DNA of 64,000 nt from Sphingobium yanoikuyae (GTDB taxonomy: Bacteria; Pseudomonadota; Alphaproteobacteria; Sphingomonadales; Sphingomonadaceae). The translations under genes were made by a program, and so were the position numbers. The notes under the pieces were generated by a model. It had not been told where the DNA came from. It was given only the letters and a program-made list of their open reading frames with translations, and ran no database searches. Of this stretch, positions 26,296 through 34,344 are shown piece by piece (positions within the stretch are counted from its first letter, which is position 1; every line of letters starts with the position of its first letter). The DNA lies in assembly GCF_034424525.1 (NCBI RefSeq), contig NZ_CP139979.1, positions 1,426,001-1,490,000 of the forward strand, in the 5' to 3' direction.

Positions 26296-26787
26296 TCAGC
26301 CGATGCGGCCGGCGACCCGCGCGACCAGCGCTTCCAGCCCCTGCTGGTCGGCACTGTCGAACCGGGCGGGGCGGGGGCTGTCCAGGTCCAGCACGCCGAT
26401 CAGCCGGCCGTCATGCACCACCGGCACGACGATCTCCGACGCGCTCGCCGCGTCGCAGGCGATATGGCCGGGGAAGGCGTGGACATCGGCCACCAGCTGC
26501 GTCTCGCGCGTCTGGGCGGCGGTGCCGCACACGCCGCGGCCCAGCGGGATGCGGATGCAGGCCGCCTTGCCCTGGAAAGGCCCCAGCACCAGCTCATCCT
26601 CGACCATGCGATAGAAGCCGGCCCAGTTGAGGTCGGGCAGGAACTGCCAGATCAGCGCCGACAGGTTGGCCATATTGGCGACCGCATCGGGCTCGTCGCG
26701 GGTCAGCGCGTCGGCAGCGGACAGAAGATCGGCGTAAAGCGTCGCCTTGTCGGCGTCGGCGGCGGGGGCGAAATCATACATGGGCAC
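26296..26787 (-). CDS. msrC: Free methionine-(R)-sulfoxide reductase (GAF type)
   Basis: A 163-residue single GAF domain enzyme that reduces free Met-R-sulfoxide. The three conserved cysteines are in AACIRIPLGRGVCGTAA (positions ~85 and ~95) and GHIACDAASASEIVVP (~118). NWAGFYR near 55 and VLDLDSPRPARFD near 140 complete the fRMsr signature. Full length. It lies in a minus-strand series with arfB and a pseudouridine synthase, a repair-flavoured neighbourhood; gaps of 45 and 16 bases suggest one transcript. Confidence 0.92.
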   Translation of the reverse strand: MPMYDFAPAADADKATLYADLLSAADALTRDEPDAVANMANLSALIWQFLPDLNWAGFYRMVEDELVLGPFQGKAACIRIPLGRGVCGTAAQTRETQLVADVHAFPGHIACDAASASEIVVPVVHDGRLIGVLDLDSPRPARFDSADQQGLEALVARVAGRIG

Positions 26788-26832
26788 GCATATAGGATGG
26801 CCCGCACCGCTCGGCCAGAGGCGTAATTGCGC

Positions 26833-27258
26833 TCAATCCATCCTGACCCGGCCGCGTCCCTGTTTCACGGCTGCGCGCTTGACCTTGCCGTCGACGCGGC
26901 GCTTCTGCGATGCCTTGGTTGGCTTGGTCGGGCGCCGCTTCTTGGGCACGATCGTCGCCTCGCGGATCAGCGCGAACAGCCGCTCGCGCACCTGCTGCCG
27001 GTTGAGCAGCTGCGACCGTGCGCCCTCGCTGCGCAGGATCAGCACGCCGTCGCGAGTCATGCGCGATCCGGCCAGGTCCGCCAGCCGCTGCTTCACCGCA
27101 TCGGGCAACCCCGGCGAAGCGGCGACGTCGAAGCGCAGCATCACCGCGCTGTCGGTGGTGTTCACATGCTGGCCGCCCGGCCCCGACGCGCGCGCGAAGC
27201 TCTCGACAATCTCGTCGCTGTCGATCGCGATGGAGCGGGTGACGGGGATGGCGACCAT
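26833..27258 (-). CDS. arfB: Alternative ribosome-rescue factor ArfB (codon-independent peptidyl-tRNA hydrolase)
   Basis: A 141-residue release-factor-like protein. The catalytic GGQ is in ASGPGGQHVNTTDSAV near residue 27. The last ~35 residues are strongly basic (KKRRPTKPTKASQKRRV...), the tail that enters the empty mRNA channel of stalled ribosomes. It has no codon-recognition domain, as expected. A second role as an RF-like paralogue is excluded by the short length. Confidence 0.93.
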   Translation of the reverse strand: MVAIPVTRSIAIDSDEIVESFARASGPGGQHVNTTDSAVMLRFDVAASPGLPDAVKQRLADLAGSRMTRDGVLILRSEGARSQLLNRQQVRERLFALIREATIVPKKRRPTKPTKASQKRRVDGKVKRAAVKQGRGRVRMD

Positions 27259-27274
27259 GGCGCGGGGCCGGGGC

Positions 27275-27955
27275 TTACAGCCCGGCTTCCTCCAATATCT
27301 CGGGACCGAAGCCGGCGTCGACGAAGCTCTGCGGCAGCGGCGCGGTCGCCTGCGCGGGCGGCTTGTTGTCGCCGCGCGGCACGCTCAGGAACCGGCTGTG
27401 CAGCAGCATCGCGCCCTGTCCGTCGCCATAGACCGGATCACCGACGATGCCGAAGCCCAGCCCATGCTGGGCATGGACGCGGATCTGGTGGGTACGGCCG
27501 GTCTCGGGCGTGAAGGCGATCAGCGCGCGGCCGTCCTTCACCGCCAGCTTGCGCCAGTGGGTGACGGCGGGCTTGCCCGCCTTGGCCGCGATCATGCGCC
27601 AGCCCTGGGCCTGGGTGCTGACCTTCTTGAGCGACAATTCGATCGTGCCCTCATCTGCCTCGGGCACGCCCTCCAGCACCGCGACATAGCGCTTCTCGAC
27701 CGTGCCGGCCTCGAACGCGGCGGCAAAGCGCTTATGCGCCTTGGGATTGCGCGCCAGCAGCAGGCAGCCGCTGGTGTCGCGGTCCAGCCGGTGGACCGCC
27801 AGCGGCCAGCGCTGGAAGCCGAAGGTCAGCGAGGCGAGGTGGTTTTCAAGGCTGATCGATCCGTCGCGCGGCGCGTCGACCGGCAGGCCGGCCGGCTTGT
27901 CGAGGATGATGGCCTCGCCATCGATGAACAGCACTTTGTCGCTAAGCAGGGTCAA
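27275..27955 (-). CDS. RluA-family RNA pseudouridine synthase
   Basis: A 226-residue single-domain pseudouridine synthase without an S4 domain. The catalytic Asp is in HRLDRDTSGCLLLA near residue 57; ETGRTHQIRVH near 158 is motif III. The frame must begin at the TTG at 27955 or the GTG seven codons in, since a stop precedes the TTG. Target (rRNA or tRNA) cannot be read from the sequence. First gene of the minus-strand rluA-arfB-msrC series. Confidence 0.9.
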   Translation of the reverse strand: MTLLSDKVLFIDGEAIILDKPAGLPVDAPRDGSISLENHLASLTFGFQRWPLAVHRLDRDTSGCLLLARNPKAHKRFAAAFEAGTVEKRYVAVLEGVPEADEGTIELSLKKVSTQAQGWRMIAAKAGKPAVTHWRKLAVKDGRALIAFTPETGRTHQIRVHAQHGLGFGIVGDPVYGDGQGAMLLHSRFLSVPRGDNKPPAQATAPLPQSFVDAGFGPEILEEAGL

Positions 27956-28032
27956 ATATCAATCCGATCGGGAAATCTGGCGTCCGGGTAATCTGGTTGG
28001 GCGATTGACGCCCACGCCGCATCCTATAGGGC

Positions 28033-29001
28033 GTGGAACCGATGGAGAATAGGGGCCTTGCCTATCAACATGCGCCGCAGCGGCTCGACTGGGTCGATGT
28101 CGCGCGCGGCATCGGCATCATCGCCGTGGTGGTCGGCCATGTCTGGACGCGCGGCGCCTTGCGCGACGCCATGTACAGCTTCCACATGCCGCTCTTCTTC
28201 CTGCTGTCGGGCATGCTCTCGCGCCCGCACCCTGTCGGCGCCTTCACCCGGCGCCAGTTGCTCGGCCAGATGCGCCCCTATGCGATCTTCCTCGCGCTGC
28301 TGATCCTGGCCGATCAGATCATCGAACCGGCCAAGGGCAATCTGCCGATCTTCCATCAATGGCCGCGCGATCTGCTGCCGATCCTGCTCGGCGGCTATTG
28401 GCTGCGCGGCCCCTATACCATCTTCTGGTTCGTGCCCTGCCTGATGCTGGCGCGCATCCTGTTCAACCTCGCGCTCAACCGCTGGCCCGATCCGCTCGAC
28501 CGGCCCTGGCTGATCCTGATGCCGGGACTGCTGGTGCTGGCGGAGGGGCTGGGCTGGATGACGCAGGCCTCGCCGCTCGGCTTGCTGAGCGTGCCGATGG
28601 CGATGATCCTGCTCTGGGTCGGCGCGCTCTGGCCCCGGCTGCACTGGCGCAATCTCTGGATCGTGCCGCTCGGCCTGCTCGCGCTGGCGGGCCTTTGCGG
28701 CTGGCTACCGACGCTCAACATGAAGGCGGCAGACTATGGCTGGCCGCTGTTCTCTATCGCGTCCGGCATCGCGACATCGTTGCTGCTTTTCCGCCTCTCG
28801 GCGCGGCTCGCGCCAGTCGCCGCCCCGCTCGCCGCGCTTGGCCGGGCGTCACTGGTCATCATGTATCTGCACGTCGCGATCATCCATTATGGCACGCCCT
28901 ATCTGGCCAGGCCCTGGCTGCTCGCGCTTGCGCTGCTGACGCCCTTCGCCCTGTGGCACCTCATCCGCCTGTCGCCCCGGCTCAGCCGCTGGATGCTCTA
29001 G
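28033..29001 (+). CDS. Acyltransferase 3 family membrane protein
   Basis: A 322-residue polytopic protein with about ten helices. LDWVDVARGIGIIAVVVGHVW near residue 16 carries the catalytic-type His and MYSFHMPLFFLLSGML near 48 is the family signature. Such proteins O-acetylate sugars of surface glycans or other exported carbohydrates. GTG at 28033 and ATG at 28042 are both in frame. It is divergent from the pseudouridine synthase and its stop shares CTAG with the convergent TetR gene. Confidence 0.88.
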   Translation: MEPMENRGLAYQHAPQRLDWVDVARGIGIIAVVVGHVWTRGALRDAMYSFHMPLFFLLSGMLSRPHPVGAFTRRQLLGQMRPYAIFLALLILADQIIEPAKGNLPIFHQWPRDLLPILLGGYWLRGPYTIFWFVPCLMLARILFNLALNRWPDPLDRPWLILMPGLLVLAEGLGWMTQASPLGLLSVPMAMILLWVGALWPRLHWRNLWIVPLGLLALAGLCGWLPTLNMKAADYGWPLFSIASGIATSLLLFRLSARLAPVAAPLAALGRASLVIMYLHVAIIHYGTPYLARPWLLALALLTPFALWHLIRLSPRLSRWML

Positions 29002-29684
29002 GACAAGGACGGCGCCGACGCTGGCCAGGATCGCCAGCCTGCCAGGAAAAAGGCGATGGCCGCCATGGCGCGCGCATGCGTCCGGTCTGAAACGCCGGCC
29101 GGCTCGATCCCCTGCGCCGCCCGGTCCAGCGCCTCGCCGGCAACCAGCCGCACGAACATGTCCGCGCCCAGCCTGACCGTCTCTGCCGGCCGGGCGCCAT
29201 CCTCGGCCAGGATGGCCGCGATCGCCGTGCTGGCGCGCTGGAACGGGCCATCGACGCTGAGCGCCAGCCCCGGCTGACGCGCCGCCTCCGCCACGATCAT
29301 GCGATACAGCGCGATCGCATGGGGATTGAGCAGCCAGCCGAGCAATATCTCGCCCGCCGCCTGCAAGCGCTGTTCCAGCGGACCGGCCTCGACCCGCGCC
29401 AGATTGGGCATGCCCGACTGGCGGGCCAGGCGCTCGACCACCTCGACGAACAGGTCCGACTTGGTCCGGGCGCGGCGATAGAGGGTGCGCTTGGTCACCC
29501 CGGCGCGGCGGGCGATGGCCTCCATGCTGGCCCCCTGGAAACCGGCCTCGATGAAGGTCGCCAATGCCGCATCCAGCATCGTCGCTTCAATCTGTTCGGC
29601 CGCCTCGCGCGATGGCCGGCCGGTCGGCCGCGCCGATCCGTCGCTTCCTGATCCGTCAGCCCGCTGGCTGGTGTCGGCGGCCAT
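28998..29684 (-). CDS. TetR family transcriptional regulator
   Basis: A 228-residue regulator. The helix-turn-helix is ASMEAIARRAGVTKRTLYRRA near residues 52-72; the C-terminal ~140 residues are the ligand domain. The ATG at 29684 is chosen because GGAAGGAAAG lies just upstream; an earlier ATG in frame would add 25 residues with no SD. It is divergent from the SDR gene, and an imperfect 24-bp palindrome at 29716-29739 lies between them, so it probably controls that gene and itself. Ligand unknown. Confidence 0.9.
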   Translation of the reverse strand: MAADTSQRADGSGSDGSARPTGRPSREAAEQIEATMLDAALATFIEAGFQGASMEAIARRAGVTKRTLYRRARTKSDLFVEVVERLARQSGMPNLARVEAGPLEQRLQAAGEILLGWLLNPHAIALYRMIVAEAARQPGLALSVDGPFQRASTAIAAILAEDGARPAETVRLGADMFVRLVAGEALDRAAQGIEPAGVSDRTHARAMAAIAFFLAGWRSWPASAPSLS

Positions 29685-29715
29685 CCCTGCTTTCCTTCCA
29701 TTTGGCTCCGGCATA

Positions 29716-29739
29716 AAAGGATACGGAACCGGATACTTT
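29716..29739. promoter_or_regulatory. Candidate TetR operator
   Basis: A 24-base imperfect palindrome centred at 29727/29728 with 9 of 12 base pairs matching; AAAGGATAC and GGATACTTT flank the centre, which also gives a GGATAC direct repeat. It lies 31 bases upstream of the TetR start and 64 upstream of the SDR start. Confidence 0.5.
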
Positions 29740-29803
29740 GAGTCGAGTTTATTTCCCATCGGTCATGCCGTCGCCCGGCGGCGATAATCAAGGAGCAGTT
29801 GGA

Positions 29804-30550
29804 ATGGCGTTGTTTAAGGATCGGGTCGCGATCGTCACCGGCGGTGCATCGGGCATTGGCGAAGCGGTGGTGAAGGATTTGTTGGCGGAAGGGGCGAAGG
29901 TCGTGATCGCCGATTTCGACGAGGCGGGGGCACAGCGTCTCGCGCAATCCTGTGGCGAGGATCGGGCGCGCGCCTTCAAGGTCGATGTCAGCGATGCACA
30001 GGCGGTCAGCGCCAGTGTCGACTTCGCCGTCGAAACCTTCGGCGGACTGCATCTGGCGGTCAATAATGCCGGGATCGGCGCGCCGTCCACACCGCTGGCC
30101 GACATCGCCATCGATGACTGGCACCGGGTTGTCGGCGTCGATCTGCACAGCGTCTTCTACGGCATGAAATATCAGATCCCGGCGATGCTGAAATCCGGTG
30201 GCGGCGCGATCGTCAACATGGCCTCGATCCTGGGCGCGGTCGGCTGGGCCGGTTCGGCCGCCTATGTGACGTCCAAGCATGCTGTCGTCGGCATGACCAA
30301 GACTGCCGCGCTCGACTATGCCGGCCAGGGTATCAGGGTGAATGCGGTCGGGCCGGCCTTTGTCGAAACCCCGGCGCTCGGCAAGACCATGACCGATGCG
30401 GAACGGGCGGTCCTCGCCGGCCTGCATGCGTTCGACAGGCTGGCGCGCCCGGAGGAGATCGCTGCCATGACCAGCTTCCTCCTGTCCGACCGCGCCTCCT
30501 TCATGACCGGAACCTATTATCCGGTCGATGGCGGCTATCTGGCGCGCTGA
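29804..30550 (+). CDS. Short-chain dehydrogenase/reductase
   Basis: A 248-residue classical SDR. The cofactor site is TGGASGIG near residue 13, NNAGIG near 89, and the catalytic tetrad includes Ser (ASILGA near 143), Tyr and Lys in AYVTSKHAVVG near 157. YPVDGGYLAR closes the protein. NAD versus NADP preference is suggested as NAD(H) by the Asp after the second strand (IADFDEA). ATG at 29804 with SD AAGGAG; the frame is open earlier but lacks an SD. Substrate unknown; TetR-controlled by position. Confidence 0.92.
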   Translation: MALFKDRVAIVTGGASGIGEAVVKDLLAEGAKVVIADFDEAGAQRLAQSCGEDRARAFKVDVSDAQAVSASVDFAVETFGGLHLAVNNAGIGAPSTPLADIAIDDWHRVVGVDLHSVFYGMKYQIPAMLKSGGGAIVNMASILGAVGWAGSAAYVTSKHAVVGMTKTAALDYAGQGIRVNAVGPAFVETPALGKTMTDAERAVLAGLHAFDRLARPEEIAAMTSFLLSDRASFMTGTYYPVDGGYLAR

Positions 30551-30562
30551 CGGCGCGGGGCG

Positions 30563-31150
30563 TCAGCCCTGCTGGATCAGCGACAGCCGATGATCCTCGC
30601 CGGCGCGGGCGACCAGGGCATAGGCGGCCTGGGCGATGACCTGCGCCTGGCTAAGCGCGGCGGCATCCTCCTGCTGGGCGGGGGCGACCGGGTCGGCGAC
30701 GGCCGATGCCGCTGGCGACGCATAATAGCCCGCGTCGGACAATTGCGTGTCCAGCGTGGTTTCCGGCGCCGCGACGGCCTGCGATCGCGGCGCTGGCGTG
30801 GGCGCGCTATAGGTCAGGGGCGACAGCGAAGGTGACAGGGCAACGCTGTCGCTGACGACGGCGGCGGATTCGCTTGCGATCGCCGGCGCCGGCGCGGTCG
30901 CTGCGGCAGTTGGTGTCGTTTCGACCGCCGGCTGGACGCTGGCGACCGGCTCGCTTGCCGCAACCGGCGTGGTGGCCGCCGGTGCGCTCGCCTCTGTCAC
31001 TTTCGCTGTCGTGCTGCCGCCATTCTGGTTCGCCTGCCGAACCTTTTCGGCAAATTCTTCCATCGCCTTCTTGAACTGGCCCCAGCCATTGCCCGAGCCG
31101 CCGATCGCACCAACCATCTCTGTTTCGCTCCCGGTCCCCGATGCTGCCAT
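30563..31150 (-). CDS. Ala/Pro-rich hypothetical protein
   Basis: Not recognised. A 195-residue protein with a short conserved-looking head (GWGQFKKAMEEFAEKVRQANQ near residues 23-43, an amphipathic helix) followed by ~110 residues of Ala, Pro, Ser, Thr and Val and a final helical stretch with AQVIAQAAYALVARAGE. No signal peptide. The ATG at 31117 has a better SD (GGGAG) than the one at 31150. The head could mediate membrane or granule contact; that is a guess. Confidence 0.6.
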   Translation of the reverse strand: MAASGTGSETEMVGAIGGSGNGWGQFKKAMEEFAEKVRQANQNGGSTTAKVTEASAPAATTPVAASEPVASVQPAVETTPTAAATAPAPAIASESAAVVSDSVALSPSLSPLTYSAPTPAPRSQAVAAPETTLDTQLSDAGYYASPAASAVADPVAPAQQEDAAALSQAQVIAQAAYALVARAGEDHRLSLIQQG

Positions 31151-31206
31151 GGCGCGGCAGGGGCTGCGATTTTGACAAGGAACGGGCTTATCCGGCGATT
31201 AAGCAT

Positions 31207-32067
31207 TCAATGCAGATGGCGCAGCTTGTCGGGGTTGCGCATGATGTAGATGGCGGTGACATGCCCGTCCTCGATATCGAGCGCGGTGGTCTGCAATTCG
31301 CCATCGGCCTCGCGGGTGACGAAGCCGGGCAGGCCGTTGACCATGCAGGTGCGCAGCAGGATCGACCCATATTTGCCGAACAGCACCGCCAGCGCCTTGT
31401 GGACCTGCATCACCTGGCCATGGCCGATCGCCGGGCGGATCGCGGCGGGACGCTTGCCCCCGCCATCGCTGTGGAAGCTGACATCCTGCGCCAGCAGCGC
31501 GCCCAGCGCCCCCATGTCGCCGCTGCGCGACGCGGCGAAGAAGGCGCCGGCAATCTCCAGCCCGCGCTGTTTCTCGACTTGGAAACGGGGGCGGGCGTCG
31601 CGGACATGATCGCGCGCGCGGGCGGCGAGCTGGCGACAGGCGGCGGTATCGCGCTGGATGGTCCTCGCCACCTCGTCAAAGGCGAGGCCGAACACGTCAT
31701 GCAGCAGGAAGGCGGCTCGCTCCAGCGGCGACAGCCGCTCCAATGCCAGCATCAGCGGCAGGGTGACATCCTCTTCCTCGTCCGCTTCCTCGACCACCGG
31801 CTCGGGCAGCCAGGGGCCGACATAGGTTTCGCGCTGCGCCCGCGCCGACTTCATCTGGTCGAGGCAGAGCCGGGTGACGATACGGCGGAGAAAGGCTTCG
31901 GGCTCGCGCACCGCGTTGCGGTCGGTGCCCATCCAGCGAATGAAGGCATCCTGCACCACATCCTCGGCATCGGCGACCGATCCGAGCATGCGATAGGCCA
32001 CCCGGATCAGGCGGGGACGCAGCGGGCCGAAGCGCGCCGCCGCGTCCATCTGCGTCCCCCGCGCCAT
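31207..32067 (-). CDS. ECF41-type sigma factor with fused SnoaL-like domain
   Basis: A 286-residue extracytoplasmic-function sigma factor. Region 2 is near 20-70 (AYRMLGSVADAEDVVQDAF, then EPEAFLRRIVTRLCLD), region 4 near 105-155. The three marks of group ECF41 are present: WLPEP at 86-90 in the linker, DGGGK at 201-205 and NPDKL at 278-282 in the C-terminal SnoaL-like extension, which in this group replaces an anti-sigma factor. Its ATG shares one base with the stop of the carboxymuconolactone decarboxylase gene, the standard partner. Confidence 0.93.
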   Translation of the reverse strand: MARGTQMDAAARFGPLRPRLIRVAYRMLGSVADAEDVVQDAFIRWMGTDRNAVREPEAFLRRIVTRLCLDQMKSARAQRETYVGPWLPEPVVEEADEEEDVTLPLMLALERLSPLERAAFLLHDVFGLAFDEVARTIQRDTAACRQLAARARDHVRDARPRFQVEKQRGLEIAGAFFAASRSGDMGALGALLAQDVSFHSDGGGKRPAAIRPAIGHGQVMQVHKALAVLFGKYGSILLRTCMVNGLPGFVTREADGELQTTALDIEDGHVTAIYIMRNPDKLRHLH

Positions 32068-32525
32068 CAGGCCGCTGCCTTCATCGGCATGTCGTACCAG
32101 AGGTTGAAGCCGACGGCGATGCGGTTCCAGCCATTGATGATGTTGATCATCAGGGTCAGCTTCACCTGTTCCTCCTCGGTGAATTCCCAGTTCAGCGCCT
32201 CCTTGGCGGCCTCGTGGGTGTGGCCCTTGGCGATTTCGGTCAGCGCCTCGGTCCAGCCCAGCGCGGCGCGCTCGCGGTCGGTATAGCAGGGCGCCTCGCG
32301 CCAGGCGGACAGCAGGTAGATGCGCTGTTCGGTTTCGCCCTTCTCGCGCGCTTCGTATGTGTGCATGTTGATGCAGTTGGCGCAGCCGTTGATCTGCGAC
32401 GAACGGATCTTCACCAGTTCGATCAGGCTCGGCTCCAGGCTGTCGGCGACGGCGGTGGAGAGGGCGGTCCAGCTCTTCATCAGCTGCGGCGCGGCGGCAT
32501 AGGGATTGATCTTGTCGGTCATCAT
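32067..32525 (-). CDS. Carboxymuconolactone decarboxylase (AhpD-like) family protein
   Basis: A 152-residue alkylhydroperoxidase-like protein. The redox motif is Cys-x-x-Cys in INGCANCINMHTYEA near residue 48, with the His typical of AhpD-type enzymes. The ATG at 32525 has SD AAAGGAGC six bases away; the longer frame lacks one. This family (CMD) is the main target of ECF41 sigma factors, and a matching promoter lies directly upstream. Role is probably thiol- or peroxide-linked; substrate unknown. Confidence 0.92.
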   Translation of the reverse strand: MMTDKINPYAAAPQLMKSWTALSTAVADSLEPSLIELVKIRSSQINGCANCINMHTYEAREKGETEQRIYLLSAWREAPCYTDRERAALGWTEALTEIAKGHTHEAAKEALNWEFTEEEQVKLTLMINIINGWNRIAVGFNLWYDMPMKAAA

Positions 32526-32554
32526 ACAGCTCCTTTGCTTGCTATTGCTGACAT

Positions 32555-32581
32555 GACGAGACGGCCGCGCCCGATGTGACA
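32555..32581 (-). promoter_or_regulatory. ECF41-type promoter for the CMD-sigma operon
   Basis: On the minus strand TGTCACA (32581-32575), 16 bases, then CGTC (32558-32555): exactly the -35/-10 pattern described for ECF41 sigma factors. Transcription would start near 32548, 23 bases before the CMD start. It predicts autoregulation. Confidence 0.8.
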
Positions 32582-32671
32582 TGGGCAGCAACTTTTTTCG
32601 TCGGGCTTGAAAATATTTGCCGATTCCGGCTCTGGACAGGGGGCGGGGGCAGGCGCTAGCGGCCGCGCCCT

Positions 32672-32878
32672 ATGTCTATCATTGCCACCATCATGAACAC
32701 GGCCACCGGCCAGCCCATCCAGAAGATGAAGTTCGAGCGCATGCCCAAGCCCTGGGTGTCGCTGAACCTTGAAAATGGCGAACTGGTCACCGCCGACCGC
32801 GTCGTCGTCGGCAAGCCCGCACCGGGTAAGTTCATTACCCCGGTCGAAGTCTGGGTCACGCCCAAGACGCTGGGATGA
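32672..32878 (+). CDS. Small hypothetical protein
   Basis: Not recognised. 68 residues, MSIIATIMNTATGQPIQKMK at the start, then KPWVSLNLENGELVTADRV. Codon choice (third position mostly G or C) looks like a real gene, and its opposite-strand frames do not. No signal peptide, no membrane helix, no strong SD. It reads like a compact beta-rich domain. No promoter was identified. Confidence 0.5.
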   Translation: MSIIATIMNTATGQPIQKMKFERMPKPWVSLNLENGELVTADRVVVGKPAPGKFITPVEVWVTPKTLG

Positions 32879-32926
32879 CATCCGCAAGGTTCGCTCACGC
32901 CAACATTGCCGGATCGTAAAATTCCA

Positions 32927-32954
32927 TTGAGCTCCTAAATAAGGCCTTTATATC
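32927..32954 (+). promoter_or_regulatory. Sigma70-like promoter for the SLAM gene
   Basis: TTGAGC (32927-32932), 16 bases, TATATC (32949-32954). Transcription would start about 32961, which speaks against the TTG there as start codon and for the TTG at 32985. Confidence 0.45.
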
Positions 32955-32984
32955 GGCGGCTTGCTGAGTGGGGACTCAGGGGGC

Positions 32985-34331
32985 TTGGGGGATTCTATCA
33001 GATTCGCGGCGCGTCTTGTCGCGTCGGTGCTGTGCGTGCCGATGTCGGTTGCCAGTGCGCAGCATGTCGATGCGGAACGCGCATCGACACCTGCCATCCT
33101 GTCGGCCGGACAGATTTTCGACGTTGCCGAATCCGCGCGACAGGCACGCGATTTCGAAACCGCCCAGGCGGCCTATCGCGCCCTGTTCGCCGATGCCGAT
33201 CCCGAGTTGCGGATCGAAGCGCGCTTCCGGCTGGGGCTGATGCTGGCCGACGACCTGCAACGCTACAGCGATGCGGCGGTCGAGTTCCGGGATATCCTTG
33301 ATGTAAAACCCCATGCCGCCCGCGTGCGCTTGGAACTGGCCAGGGTGCTGGCTGCCAGCGGTGACGTGCGGGCTGCCGGCCGCGAAATGCGCGCGGCACA
33401 GGCCGCCGGCTTGCCGTCACAGGTCGAGCAGATGGTGCGCTTCTATGCCAATGCCTTGAGCGCACGGAAGGCGCTCGGCGGTTCGGTCGAACTGGCCCTT
33501 GCGCCCGACAGCAATGTCAATCGCGCGACCCGTTCCGATCGGCTTGGAACGGTGATCGGCGATTTCCTGCTCGACAAGGATGCCCAGGAAAAATCAGGCG
33601 TCGGGCTCAGTCTGCGCGGACAGGGCTATTGGCGCCACGGCATCGAACCGGGCGCGGATCTGCTGGTGCGCGCGTCGGTCGGCGCCTCGCTCTATCGCGA
33701 TGCCTCTTTCAACGACATCAGTGCGGCGTTGCAGGTCGGCCCCCAATATCTGTCGGGGTCGGATCGTATCACCGTGGCGGTCGGGCCAAGCTGGCGCTGG
33801 TATGGCGGCCGTCTCTATTCGACCGGCTATGGTGGCAGCGCGAACCTGCTGCACCCGGTGGGAAAACGTAGCCAACTTCAGCTTGAAGGTGGCATCACCC
33901 ATGTCCGCAACCAGCGCAACGCCTTGCAGACATCGGATGATTTTACCCTGGCCGGGGCATTTGATCATGCCTTCAGCGCGCGGGGCGGCGGCGGCGTTCA
34001 GATGTTTGCCCTGCGCGAAGCAGCGCGCGATCCCGGTTATAGTTTCGTCAGTGGTGGGGGCAGCGTCTATGGCTTCCGCGAAATGGGGCGCACGACCTTC
34101 GTCGCGACAATGGGATACAGCCATTTGGAGGCTGATGCCCGGCTGCTTCTTTATCCACGCCGGCGCATCGAAAATCGATTGAGCGCGAGCATCGGGGCGA
34201 CGTTACGCGCCTTGCAGGTCGGTCCGTTCGCGCCACTGGCGCGGCTCAAATGGGAACGCAATCGCTCGACCATCGAAATCTATCAATATCGCCGAATTTC
34301 TGCCGAGTTCGGCATCGGTTCGGTTTTCTGA
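32985..34331 (+). CDS. Surface lipoprotein assembly modifier (SLAM/DUF560)-like outer-membrane protein
   Basis: A roughly 448-residue protein. A signal peptide (GDSIRFAARLVASVLCVPMSVASA) leads to a TPR-like helical domain over ~40-150 (AESARQARDFETAQAAYRAL, then ARFRLGLMLADDL and VRLELARVLAASGD), followed by ~290 residues of alternating strands with Tyr/Trp-rich girdles ending in aromatic Phe, the layout of a 14-strand DUF560 barrel. SLAM proteins move lipoproteins from the outer-membrane inner leaflet to the cell surface. The adjacent gene encodes a matching lipoprotein. Start uncertain: TTG 32985 is favoured; TTG 32961 would add eight residues. Confidence 0.82.
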   Translation: MGDSIRFAARLVASVLCVPMSVASAQHVDAERASTPAILSAGQIFDVAESARQARDFETAQAAYRALFADADPELRIEARFRLGLMLADDLQRYSDAAVEFRDILDVKPHAARVRLELARVLAASGDVRAAGREMRAAQAAGLPSQVEQMVRFYANALSARKALGGSVELALAPDSNVNRATRSDRLGTVIGDFLLDKDAQEKSGVGLSLRGQGYWRHGIEPGADLLVRASVGASLYRDASFNDISAALQVGPQYLSGSDRITVAVGPSWRWYGGRLYSTGYGGSANLLHPVGKRSQLQLEGGITHVRNQRNALQTSDDFTLAGAFDHAFSARGGGGVQMFALREAARDPGYSFVSGGGSVYGFREMGRTTFVATMGYSHLEADARLLLYPRRRIENRLSASIGATLRALQVGPFAPLARLKWERNRSTIEIYQYRRISAEFGIGSVF

Positions 34332-34344
34332 CGGGGGAATGAAG

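Noticed and set aside
32522..32887. 121-codon open frame on - across the 32.7-kb gap
   Set aside because: It runs through the ECF41 promoter and opposite the small + gene, with no SD and no coding bias.
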